Source of the DNA: Acidobacteriota bacterium
GTDB lineage: Bacteria; Acidobacteriota; Vicinamibacteria; Vicinamibacterales; Vicinamibacteraceae
Direction: 5' to 3'
DNA: 8,546 bases
NCBI GenBank assembly: GCA_023427865.1
Contig: JAEYZV010000679.1
Span: forward strand, 1-8,546
In this document: positions 1 through 6,220 of the stretch, in pieces
Numbering within the stretch: position 1 is the first letter of the stretch
Layout: each line of letters begins with the position of its first letter
Notes under the pieces: model-generated
The model's database searches: none
Told to the model about the DNA's origin: nothing
The model's input: the letters and a program-made list of their open reading frames with translations, nothing else
Made by a program: the position numbers and the translations under genes

Positions 1-47
1 GCCGCCGGCCGTGCCGCGGTTCGTACCCGCCGGCCGTGCCCCGGTTC
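1..47. repeat. Degenerate 25-bp tandem copies of the GTAGCCGCCGGG repeat
   Basis: Two head-to-tail units of 25 bases (1-25 and 26-50 when phased from the window edge) differ at only two positions and share the core GCCGGCCGTGCC and the end CGGTTCGTA. They run directly into the full-length repeat at 48-79, whose start (GTAGCCGCCGG) resembles theirs, so they look like decayed or partial copies of the same element. The array may continue left of the window. No coding signal is seen here. Confidence 0.6.
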
Positions 48-79
48 GTAGCCGCCGGGCCTCGCCCGGCGGGTGGCGC
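48..79. repeat. REP-like palindromic repeat, copy A
   Basis: This is a 32-base element beginning GTAG and ending GTGGCGC. Its core is a perfect 9-bp inverted repeat, CCGCCGGGC (52-60) and GCCCGGCGG (64-72), around a three-base loop CTC. The same 32 bases recur at 184-215 with two changes, both in or next to the loop, so the stem is conserved while the loop varies. This is the usual signature of an extragenic palindromic (REP-type) element. No transposase (RAYT) gene is in the window. Confidence 0.75.
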
Positions 80-117
80 TGACCGATCTCTCGTGCCGCG
101 ACGGCGCCTCACGCCGC

Positions 118-138
118 GCGTCGGGCAGGGCCCGACGC
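118..138. repeat. Perfect 9-bp inverted repeat (hairpin) between REP copies
   Basis: GCGTCGGGC (118-126) and GCCCGACGC (130-138) are exact reverse complements around the loop AGG. The design (9-bp GC stem, 3-base loop) matches the flanking REP-like repeats, but the sequence differs outside the GGGC/GCCC core. It may be a diverged relative. There is no T-tract, so an intrinsic terminator is unlikely. Confidence 0.6.
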
Positions 139-158
139 CTACGTACGCAAGATGGCTC

Positions 159-183
159 GTAGCCGCCGGGTCTTGCGCCCGTT
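159..183. repeat. Degenerate 25-bp copy preceding REP copy B
   Basis: This 25-base unit begins GTAGCCGCCGGG and directly abuts the full repeat at 184. Its right arm is decayed, so it cannot form the 9-bp stem. The arrangement (25-base partial copy followed directly by a 32-base full copy) mirrors 23-79. Confidence 0.55.
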
Positions 184-215
184 GTAGCCGCCGGGCCCTG
201 CCCGGCGGGTGGCGC
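184..215. repeat. REP-like palindromic repeat, copy B
   Basis: This is a 32-base element matching 48-79 at 30 positions. The stem is CCGCCGGGC (188-196) and GCCCGGCGG (200-208) with loop CCT. It lies 5 bases beyond the stop codon of the minus-strand amidohydrolase gene (stop at 221-223), so on that strand it is the first structure RNA polymerase meets after the operon. It could stabilise the 3' end of the mRNA or attenuate transcription. No T-tract follows, so this role is inference. Confidence 0.75.
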
Positions 216-220
216 CCGCC

Positions 221-1954
221 CTATCTCTCGTGAACGACGACACCGCCGACGATGGTGACGTCGGCTTCGATGCGCGGGAGCCGGTCGGCGGCGCAGGTCA
301 GCGGATCGTCCGACAGGATGGCGAGGTCGGCGAGCTTACCGACCTCGATCGACCCGCGGTCCCCCTCGTCGAAGCTGAGCGCCGCGGCGTCGATCGTCAT
401 CATGCGCAAAGCCTGCTCGCGCGTGACCGCCTCGCCAGCGCCCACCACCCGTCCGCGTTCGCTGCGACGCGTGACCGCCGTCGCCATCGTCAGGAACGGG
501 TTGAACGGGTTCATCGCCGTGTCGCGATCGGCGCCGAACATGTGGTCGGTATTGATGGCCACGCGCGCCCCGCCGTCCCGCCAGGTGCGCAGGCCCACGA
601 AGTGCGCGAGCCGCTCCGCGCCGAGCGCCTCCGTGAGGACGTCGGCATCCTCGTACAGCCACGCCGGCTGCGTGTCCACGCACACGCCGAGCGCCGCCAC
701 GCGCCGCGCCACGTCGGGCGTCGGGAAGTAGGCGTGGATCAGCGTGTGACGGGCATCGGCGCGCGGCGACGACAGCTGCGCCGCATCGATCGCGTCGAGC
801 ACCACGTCCACCCCGGCGTCTCCGGTCACGTGCGCCGACATCTGCCAACCCTGCGCATGCCCGGCCGCCACGATCGCGCGCACGATCTCGCGCGGCATCG
901 ACAGCACGCCACGGTACGTGGGATCCTGCGCGCCGTACAAAGCCTGGGAGCGCGGTCCGTACGGCTCGCGCATGAACGCCGTGCCGAGCAGGATGCCGCC
1001 ATCGACGGTGATCTTCAGCGGCCCGACCTTCAGCCGATCGTCACCCTCTCGCGGCTTCAGCGGTAATGTGCCGATCACTTCGCGCGCATCGGCCGCCTGC
1101 GCCACTACGGGCACCGCGAGCGTGACGGTCGCCCGCACGTGCAGCCGGCCGTCCCGCTTCAGCGCCTCGTACGCGCGGTACCCGTCGATGCCCGCGCTGC
1201 GCTCGCCGATGCTCGTGATGCCCGTGCGCAGGTAGACGCGATGCAGTGCTTCGAGCGCGTCGAGCGGCGCAATGGCGGCCGCGGCGGGCCTGAACCGCGC
1301 GAGCAGGCGTCCGGCGTTGCGGAGCAGGCCCGTGGGCGTGCCGTCGGCGTCGCGGACGATCGCGGCGCCAGGTGGATCGGCCGTGTCCCGGGTGATGCGG
1401 GCGGCGTCGAGTGCCGCGCGGCTCAGCACGAACGCATAGCTGCCGTCGACGACGACCGCACGGCCCGGCGCCGCCGCGTCGAGTTCCTCACGAGTCGGGA
1501 AGCGACCCTCTCGCACGCGCGTCGGGAACACCCGAGGTGTCCAGATCCACGAAGGAGCCGGTGCCCGCCGTGCCTCGGCGCGAATCCATGCCTGGATCTC
1601 GCCCACGGAGGACAGCGTGTGGAACGGCCGCGTGGCTTCGACCCGCGACGCCATCAGTGCATGCACGTGGCTGTCGATCAGCCCGGGCATGACCGTGCGT
1701 CCGCCTGCGTCGATGACGCGTGTCGCACTGCCCTGCCGCGCGCGCACGGCACCGTTCGTGCCGACGAGCACGATCCTGCCGTCACGGACGGCAATCGCCT
1801 GTGCGACCGTGCCTGCGGGATCCACCGTGCGGATCCGGCCGTTCAGCACGACGAGGTCCGCCTCCGTTGCCTGCGGCCGGGCGACCGCCAGCAGAGGGGC
1901 GACCACCGGCGCAGCTGCCGCCATCAGCAGCGAACGCCGTGCTACCGCAGCCAC
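221..1954 (-). CDS. Tat-exported amidohydrolase, family 3 (YtcJ-like)
   Basis: 577-residue metal-dependent hydrolase of the amidohydrolase superfamily, probably acting on C-N bonds; the substrate is unknown. Residues 5-10 (ARRSLL) followed by an alanine-rich hydrophobic stretch to about residue 25 look like a twin-arginine signal, so the enzyme is probably exported folded with its metal. The beta-sandwich part starts near residue 34 (VLNGRIRTVD). The metal motif HVH is at 96-98 in GLIDSHVH. Further family motifs are HVTGDAG (H375), LIHA (H407) and INTDH (D470), and the C-terminal GKLADLAILSDDPL is typical. The GTG start at 1954 overlaps the last 13 bases of the upstream aldolase gene. It is preferred over ATG 1924 because only it includes the two arginines. 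It is the last gene of a three-gene operon. The family is confident, the export likely, the substrate unknown. Confidence 0.9.
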   Translation of the reverse strand: MAAVARRSLLMAAAAPVVAPLLAVARPQATEADLVVLNGRIRTVDPAGTVAQAIAVRDGRIVLVGTNGAVRARQGSATRVIDAGGRTVMPGLIDSHVHALMASRVEATRPFHTLSSVGEIQAWIRAEARRAPAPSWIWTPRVFPTRVREGRFPTREELDAAAPGRAVVVDGSYAFVLSRAALDAARITRDTADPPGAAIVRDADGTPTGLLRNAGRLLARFRPAAAAIAPLDALEALHRVYLRTGITSIGERSAGIDGYRAYEALKRDGRLHVRATVTLAVPVVAQAADAREVIGTLPLKPREGDDRLKVGPLKITVDGGILLGTAFMREPYGPRSQALYGAQDPTYRGVLSMPREIVRAIVAAGHAQGWQMSAHVTGDAGVDVVLDAIDAAQLSSPRADARHTLIHAYFPTPDVARRVAALGVCVDTQPAWLYEDADVLTEALGAERLAHFVGLRTWRDGGARVAINTDHMFGADRDTAMNPFNPFLTMATAVTRRSERGRVVGAGEAVTREQALRMMTIDAAALSFDEGDRGSIEVGKLADLAILSDDPLTCAADRLPRIEADVTIVGGVVVHER

Positions 1955-2985
1955 TCGTCCAGGTGCTGCGCGACGAACTCGTCGTCGGCAAGGTGCGGGT
2001 ATGCGCGATACACGCGATCGATCTCCTCGGCCTGCCCGGGGCTGAGCGTTTCGTGGGCGTCGAGGCAGCGTGTCGTTGTCAGCAGGCCCTGGCGGCGGAG
2101 CACCTCGTGGATGCCGGCGATGCAGCCGGCGAAGTCGTTCGCCGCATCGAAGAATGCGGCGTTGGCATCGGTCACCTCGATACCCTTCCGCAGCAGCGTT
2201 GCGGGCACCTGCGTCGAACGCGCCGCCTCATGGCACTCGGCAAGCAGTTCGACGGCCTTGGACGTCCACACCGCCCAGTGGCCCAGCAAGCCGCCGATGA
2301 TTCGGCGCTCGCCTGCCTGGCCCGCAGGGAACGCGGTCACCAGATCTGCGACGATCGCATCGTCGTTGCCCGTGTAGAGCGCGATGTCCTCGCGGCCTGC
2401 GTCAACGACCGCCCGCACCACGTCGAGCGTCTGGTACCGGTTGAACGGGGCGATCTTGATGCCGATCACTCCCGGGATCTCGGCAAAGCGTCGCCAGAAC
2501 GCATGGGACAGGCGCCTGCCGCCGACCGACGGCTGCAGGTAGAAGCCGACGACCGGAATCCGCTCGGCGACCGCGCCGCAGTGCGCCACGAGCGCCTCGT
2601 CGTCGGCGTTTTTGAGCGCGGCGAGGCTGAGGAGGCCGGCATGGTAGCCGAGCGAGGCCAGCAGTTCGGCTTCAGCGCACGCCTGACGCGTGTCGCCCAC
2701 GATGCCGCCGATGCGCACGAGCGGAACGTCCCGATCGGCGTCGGCGCGATCCATCTCCTCGCGGGCGAGCGAAAGCACGGGTTCGAACAAGCCGACGTCA
2801 GGATGCCGGATGGCGAATTGCGTGGTGTGCACGCCGACGGCGAGGCCGCCGGCCCCGGCGGCGACGTAGTACCGGGTGAGCGCCCGCTGCCGGCGTTCGT
2901 CGAAGGCGCCGGCGTCGGTGAGCGCCAGGGGATGGGCCGGAATCGCCAACCCGCGGGCAAACGCCTCACGTACACGGGCGTCCAT
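1942..2985 (-). CDS. Dihydrodipicolinate synthase/NanA-family aldolase
   Basis: 347-residue class I (Schiff-base) aldolase or lyase of the DHDPS/N-acetylneuraminate lyase family, a cytoplasmic TIM barrel. The motif GVHTTQF (51-57) takes the place of the usual GTTGE substrate loop. The catalytic tyrosine is probably Y149 in FYLQPSVGG, and the Schiff-base lysine is K177 in IGIKIAPFNR. TGNDD (205-209) follows as in the family. The altered substrate loop and a length above the usual ~300 residues argue against a lysine-biosynthesis dapA; a sugar-acid or keto-acid aldolase is more likely. The frame stays open upstream to 3204, but that part only overlaps the epimerase gene. ATG 2985 has a Shine-Dalgarno GGGAGG (2991-2996) 5 bases away and shares one base with the epimerase stop (TGATG), implying translational coupling. 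Middle gene of the operon. Confidence 0.9.
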   Translation of the reverse strand: MDARVREAFARGLAIPAHPLALTDAGAFDERRQRALTRYYVAAGAGGLAVGVHTTQFAIRHPDVGLFEPVLSLAREEMDRADADRDVPLVRIGGIVGDTRQACAEAELLASLGYHAGLLSLAALKNADDEALVAHCGAVAERIPVVGFYLQPSVGGRRLSHAFWRRFAEIPGVIGIKIAPFNRYQTLDVVRAVVDAGREDIALYTGNDDAIVADLVTAFPAGQAGERRIIGGLLGHWAVWTSKAVELLAECHEAARSTQVPATLLRKGIEVTDANAAFFDAANDFAGCIAGIHEVLRRQGLLTTTRCLDAHETLSPGQAEEIDRVYRAYPHLADDEFVAQHLDEWLR

Positions 2986-4046
2986 CAGAACCTCCCGTCC
3001 CGCGATTCGAAGTGCGTCGGCTTGCCGAGACTCGACCCGCCGCGCGCCACCCAGTCGGCGGTCCAGTCGAGCAGCCGATCGAGGCTCACCTGCGGCGCGC
3101 CGAGATCGGCCCACCCGCGGCTGCCGTTGCTGAGGAGCGCATCGCCCGCCTCGCTGCCGGTGAACGCCGCCTCGCGTCCCATGCGGGTCCCCAGGCCGAG
3201 GCACACCTCGCGCACCGAGAGCTCGTCCCTGCCGGCGATGTTCACCACATACGGTGGCGAGGCTGCACGGGCGAGCGAGGCGATGGCCATCGCGTTGGCA
3301 TCGCCCTGCCAGATCACGTTCGCATGGCCCATGCTCAGGTCGATCGTCTCGCCGGCGACGATCTTGCGCGCGAGATCGACGAGGAGCCCGTACCGCATTT
3401 CGGTGGCGTAGTTCAGGCGCAGGATTGCGACGGGCGTGCCCTGCGTGCGGCTCATGTGCTCGAGCATCCGCTCACGCCCGAGGCAACTCATGGCGTACTC
3501 GCCGACCGGCATCGGCGCGTCGGCCTCCTGTGAGCCACCTCGCCCCACCGGCGTGAGGCCGTACACGTTGCCGGTCGAGAACGCGGCGATGCGGCTCCGC
3601 GCGTAACGTCTCGCCACGACGGCCGGCAGGTAGGTGTTCATCGCCCACGTGAGCGACTCCTGCCCCGACGAACCGAACTTGCGTCCTGCCATGTAGATCA
3701 CGAGCGGGGCGTCGGGCAGCCGCGCCAACGCGTCCTCGTCCAGCAGATCGCACCTGATCGTCTCGACCCCCTGTGCCTGCAGCGCCGATTCCTGGCCTGG
3801 CTCGCTGAAGCGGGACACACCAATCACCCGCCGGCTGCCGCCGGCCGCATCGGCCGCGCGCCGCGCCATGCGCGCCAGCGTCGGGCCCATCTTGCCCGCC
3901 ACACCGAGCAGGATGAGATCGCCGGGCAACTGCTGCAGGGCCGCGATGGCGGCCGGTGACGGCGTGCTGAGGAGATCGTCGAGTTGGGACTCGTCCTCGA
4001 TGGCGCGAGGCCACGTGACGGCAGTAAGAGGAGTGGACCCTTGCAT
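2985..4046 (-). CDS. NAD-dependent epimerase/dehydratase-like protein with altered YxxxK motif
   Basis: 353-residue extended short-chain dehydrogenase/reductase-fold protein. A Rossmann dinucleotide-binding motif GVAGKMG is at 48-54 after a beta strand (LILL), an acidic DLL is near 100, and the NAD-dependent epimerase signature AFSTGNVYG is at 155-163. The active-site tyrosine is probably Y184 in GEYAMSCLGRE, but the lysine of YxxxK is a cysteine (C188); the codons read tac gcc atg agt tgc. The protein may therefore bind NAD(P) without classical SDR catalysis, or use another residue. The ATG at 4046 has no Shine-Dalgarno; a TAGAAT box 9 bases upstream suggests a leaderless or near-leaderless mRNA. 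It is the first gene of the operon and ends by a one-base overlap with the aldolase gene. The substrate is unknown; a joint role with the aldolase in sugar-acid metabolism is inference. Confidence 0.85.
   Translation of the reverse strand: MQGSTPLTAVTWPRAIEDESQLDDLLSTPSPAAIAALQQLPGDLILLGVAGKMGPTLARMARRAADAAGGSRRVIGVSRFSEPGQESALQAQGVETIRCDLLDEDALARLPDAPLVIYMAGRKFGSSGQESLTWAMNTYLPAVVARRYARSRIAAFSTGNVYGLTPVGRGGSQEADAPMPVGEYAMSCLGRERMLEHMSRTQGTPVAILRLNYATEMRYGLLVDLARKIVAGETIDLSMGHANVIWQGDANAMAIASLARAASPPYVVNIAGRDELSVREVCLGLGTRMGREAAFTGSEAGDALLSNGSRGWADLGAPQVSLDRLLDWTADWVARGGSSLGKPTHFESRDGRF
2991..2996 (-). promoter_or_regulatory. Ribosome binding site of the aldolase gene
   Basis: GGGAGG on the minus strand lies 5 bases before ATG 2985, inside the 3' end of the epimerase gene. 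It decides the aldolase start against the longer upstream frame. Confidence 0.75.
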
Positions 4047-4055
4047 CGTCCGCGC

Positions 4056-4061
4056 ATTCTA
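4056..4061 (-). promoter_or_regulatory. -10 box of the minus-strand operon (leaderless)
   Basis: TAGAAT on the minus strand (five of six bases of TATAAT) ends 9 bases before the ATG at 4046. Transcription would begin at or within a few bases of the start codon. No convincing -35 box was found at 16-18 bases. Confidence 0.45.
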
Positions 4062-4086
4062 GCTCGCGCGGGCGGGCCTGTGCGGT

Positions 4087-4092
4087 GACAAT
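4087..4092 (+). promoter_or_regulatory. Possible -10 box for the leader ORF and acetyltransferase
   Basis: GACAAT (four of six bases of TATAAT) lies 6 bases before the ATG at 4099. The spacing resembles the other leaderless-type starts in this window. It is weak taken alone. Confidence 0.3.
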
Positions 4093-4098
4093 GCGGGC

Positions 4099-4167
4099 AT
4101 GCCGACTGCAGGGATGCCGGGGCCAGCGGGTGCCGGCCGGACCAACCGTGGGGGCCGTCGTCCATGA
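4099..4167 (+). CDS. Possible 22-residue leader ORF coupled to the acetyltransferase
   Basis: ATG 4099 opens a 22-codon frame rich in Gly, Pro and Arg, ending in GGRRP. Its TGA (4165-4167) overlaps the acetyltransferase ATG (4164-4166) as ATGA. A -10-like GACAAT sits 6 bases upstream, so the transcript could begin at this ATG and ribosomes finishing the short frame could restart on the downstream gene. No Shine-Dalgarno is evident for 4164 apart from a G-run 10-15 bases upstream. There is no recognisable domain and such a short GC-rich frame could be chance; conservation across relatives would decide. Confidence 0.3.
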   Translation: MPTAGMPGPAGAGRTNRGGRRP

Positions 4168-5048
4168 GGCTGCGCGAGATGACGCCCGGCGACGTCGACG
4201 CGGGGCTGCGCCTGTGCCGCCAGAGCCGCTGGAACCAGGTCGCGCGGGATTGGGAGCCGTTCCTCGACAAGGCACGCGGCAGCGCACACGTGGCCATCAC
4301 CGAGCAGGACGAGGTCGTCGGATCGGTGGCGACGATTCGCTACCCCGCGTCGCCGGCCAGCCCTGGAGTGCCGACACTCGCCTGGGTGGCGATGGTGCTC
4401 GTCGACCCCGAGCTGCGTGGTCGGGGCATCGGCACGTCGCTGCTGGAGCAGGGCCTGGCCAGCGCGGCTGACGTGACGACCGTAGGACTGGATGCCACAC
4501 CGCTCGGACAGCGTTTGTACGAGAGACTGGGATTTTGCGTCGAGGAGACGCTCACGCGAATGGAACGCGCGGCTGGCCCCGTCGCAGTGGCGGTGGAGGC
4601 CGACACGCCCGACGCGCCACCCGTCCGCCCGATGACGCCCGAGGACCTCGTCGCCGTCGCGCGGCTCGACGCGCAGGCCACCGGACTCGAGCGATCACAC
4701 ATGCTCCGATGGCTCCGCGACGGCGCCCCGCAGGTGGCCAGGGTTGCGACGGACGGGGCCGGCGTCACTGGATTCGTGCTCGGTCGCCGCGGCCATCTCT
4801 TCGATCACGTCGGCCCCGTCGTCGCGACGTCGCTCGGCACGGCCGTGCGGCTGATTCGCGCCTGCATGCAGCACCACGAGCACCCGCTCATCGTCGATCT
4901 CGTCGACGGCCAGCACGGCCTGCGGGCAGCCGCCGAAGCGCTGGGGTTCGCCGCGCAGCGCCCGTTCACGCGGATGTACCGGGGCGACTGGCGTCCTGCC
5001 GCTGATCGCCGGCTCGCGTTCGCGGTGATTGGACCGGAGTTCGGGTAG
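4164..5048 (+). CDS. Two-domain GNAT acetyltransferase (GNAT + YitH-type)
   Basis: 294-residue cytoplasmic acyltransferase. The N-terminal GNAT domain (about 1-135) opens with the usual MRLREMTPGD. It has the acetyl-CoA pyrophosphate-binding loop RGRGIG at 85-90, after the beta-4 strand AWVAMVLVDPEL, and ends with RLYERLGF (118-124). A second domain (about 153-294) begins again with VRPMTPEDL and contains GFVLGRRGHLFDHVGPVVA (203-221) and a terminal VIGPEFG. These resemble the YitH-type acetyltransferase C-terminal domain. The second domain lacks an R/QxxGxG loop, so only the first is expected to bind acetyl-CoA. Substrate unknown (small molecule or N-terminal amine). It is divergent from the minus-strand operon and sits 22 bases before the next gene. 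ATG 4164 is chosen because it gives the standard GNAT N-terminus. Confidence 0.9.
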   Translation: MRLREMTPGDVDAGLRLCRQSRWNQVARDWEPFLDKARGSAHVAITEQDEVVGSVATIRYPASPASPGVPTLAWVAMVLVDPELRGRGIGTSLLEQGLASAADVTTVGLDATPLGQRLYERLGFCVEETLTRMERAAGPVAVAVEADTPDAPPVRPMTPEDLVAVARLDAQATGLERSHMLRWLRDGAPQVARVATDGAGVTGFVLGRRGHLFDHVGPVVATSLGTAVRLIRACMQHHEHPLIVDLVDGQHGLRAAAEALGFAAQRPFTRMYRGDWRPAADRRLAFAVIGPEFG

Positions 5049-5057
5049 GGCCGCTGG

Positions 5058-5063
5058 TACGCT
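5058..5063 (+). promoter_or_regulatory. -10-like box directly before the gene at 5071
   Basis: TACGCT (TAnnnT pattern) lies 7 bases before ATG 5071, in the 22-base gap after the acetyltransferase stop. There is no Shine-Dalgarno in that gap, so the gene may have its own leaderless transcript. No -35 box is evident within the upstream coding sequence. Confidence 0.4.
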
Positions 5064-5070
5064 ACCCCTC

Positions 5071-6045
5071 ATGCAGAGCGAAGCCGCCGTCCTCGAGTGG
5101 CTGATCGACTCCGACCCGGCACTGCGCTGGCAGGTCGAGCGCGACCTCGTGGGCGCACCGCGTGGTGTATGGGAAGCGACCCGGGCACGCGTCGCGACCG
5201 AAGGCTTCGGCGCGCGACTGCTCGCGCTCCAGGATCCGGACGGCCAGTGGGCGGGCGGCGCGTTCTTCCCGAAGGGGTTCGATTTCCAGCGTCCGGAGGC
5301 CGACGGCCCGGGCCAGCCATGGCTCGCCACGACCTGGTCGCTCAACTCGCTCCGCGAATGGGGACTCGACGCCGCAGCACTGGCCGACACCGCCGAACGG
5401 CTGGCCGTGCACAGCCGCTGGGAGTACGACGACCTGCCGTACTGGGGCGGCGAGGTGGACTGCTGCATCAACGCGTACACCCTCGCCAACGGCACCTGGC
5501 TGGGCGCGGACGTGGCCGGCATCGCACGATGGTTCCTCGCACACCGGCAACCGGACGGCGGCTGGAATTGCGAGTGGGTGAACGGCTCGACGCGCTCCTC
5601 GTTCCACTCCACGCTCAACACGCTGAAGGGATTGCTGTTCCACGAGGGCATGACCGGCGGCAGCCACGCCCTGCGGACGGCCAGACGCGCGGGCGAGGAG
5701 TACCTGCTGGAGCGGCGTCTGATGCGGCGGTTGTCGACCGGCGAGATCATCGCCCCATGGGTGACGCGCCTGGCGTACCCGTACCGCTGGTGGTACAGCG
5801 TGCTCAATGCCCTGGAGTACTACCGCGCCGCGGCCCTGCACGACGGCACACCGCCGGATCCGCGGCTCGCGGACGCGATCGCCGCGATTCGCGCCGCGCG
5901 TCGGCCCGATGGCACCTGGCTGCAGGAACACCGGCATCCCGGACGCGTGTGGTTCGAGGTGGACGTGCCACCCGGCCAGTCGTCCAGGTGGCTCACGCTG
6001 GCCGCCATGCGCGTCCTGAGGTGGTGGGACGAGGCGACGCGCTAG
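5071..6045 (+). CDS. Squalene-cyclase/prenyltransferase-fold (alpha-toroid) protein
   Basis: 324-residue protein with repeats of the terpenoid-cyclase/prenyltransferase alpha-alpha toroid fold. QW-like repeats are at 50-63 (LLALQDPDGQWAGG), 155-169 (FLAHRQPDGGWNCEW) and 273-287 (IRAARRPDGTWLQEH). The protein is rich in tryptophan and tyrosine (WWYSVLNALEYY near 240). Real squalene-hopene cyclases are about twice as long and carry a DXDDTA motif. Here the nearest candidate is EYDD (118-121), which is not a convincing match, so triterpene cyclisation should not be assumed. No signal peptide or membrane segment is seen. The frame is open upstream to 5029, but ATG 5071 follows a -10-like box, avoids overlap with the acetyltransferase, and gives an N-terminus (VLEWLIDSDPALRWQVERDL) that looks like the true first helix. 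Function unknown. Confidence 0.85.
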   Translation: MQSEAAVLEWLIDSDPALRWQVERDLVGAPRGVWEATRARVATEGFGARLLALQDPDGQWAGGAFFPKGFDFQRPEADGPGQPWLATTWSLNSLREWGLDAAALADTAERLAVHSRWEYDDLPYWGGEVDCCINAYTLANGTWLGADVAGIARWFLAHRQPDGGWNCEWVNGSTRSSFHSTLNTLKGLLFHEGMTGGSHALRTARRAGEEYLLERRLMRRLSTGEIIAPWVTRLAYPYRWWYSVLNALEYYRAAALHDGTPPDPRLADAIAAIRAARRPDGTWLQEHRHPGRVWFEVDVPPGQSSRWLTLAAMRVLRWWDEATR

Positions 6046-6056
6046 CGGCCGGCGTG

Positions 6057-6078
6057 GCACGACGGCCTGGCCGTGTGC
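6057..6078 (+). terminator. Hairpin after the toroid-protein gene
   Basis: GCAC-G-ACGGCC and GGCCGTGTGC form a 10-bp inverted repeat with one bulged G (6061) and a one-base centre, so the real loop would open to about five bases. It begins 12 bases after the stop at 6045. There is no T-tract, so intrinsic termination is uncertain; it may act as an mRNA 3' stabiliser. Confidence 0.35.
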
Positions 6079-6096
6079 GGGCAGCGGCGTCCGTCA

Positions 6097-6110
6097 TCCC
6101 GTGCACGGGA
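6097..6110. repeat. 14-bp perfect palindrome
   Basis: TCCCGTGCACGGGA is its own reverse complement. With no central loop it is better suited to a dimeric DNA-binding protein site than to an RNA hairpin. No second copy was noticed in the window. Confidence 0.5.
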
Positions 6111-6220
6111 ACGGGCCACATGGCGGGCCCGAGCAGCACGGTGTTGGCAACAGGCAGGAACGGCGTGCGAACCCGCCGCGTGCGTCATGCGTCTTCCGGC
6201 GCCTGCGGGGGACGGGTTCG

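Noticed and set aside
1..215. CRISPR-like array
   Set aside because: The repeats are adjacent or irregularly spaced, palindromic and GC-rich, with no uniform unique spacers and no cas genes; REP-type repeats explain them better.
209..1066. 285-codon plus-strand open frame
   Set aside because: It is the shadow of the amidohydrolase gene, rich in Arg and His and without recognisable motifs.
2986..3204. 73-residue N-terminal extension of the aldolase frame
   Set aside because: The extension is out-of-frame epimerase sequence (Arg/Gly/Pro-rich), whereas ATG 2985 has a good Shine-Dalgarno and starts the aldolase fold.
1720..3411. 563-codon plus-strand open frame
   Set aside because: It is antisense to the aldolase and parts of the amidohydrolase and epimerase genes, all of which have family motifs; its own translation has none.
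5029..5070. Upstream start for the toroid protein at 5029
   Set aside because: It would add 14 residues overlapping the acetyltransferase end; ATG 5071 is preceded by a -10-like box and gives a natural first helix.
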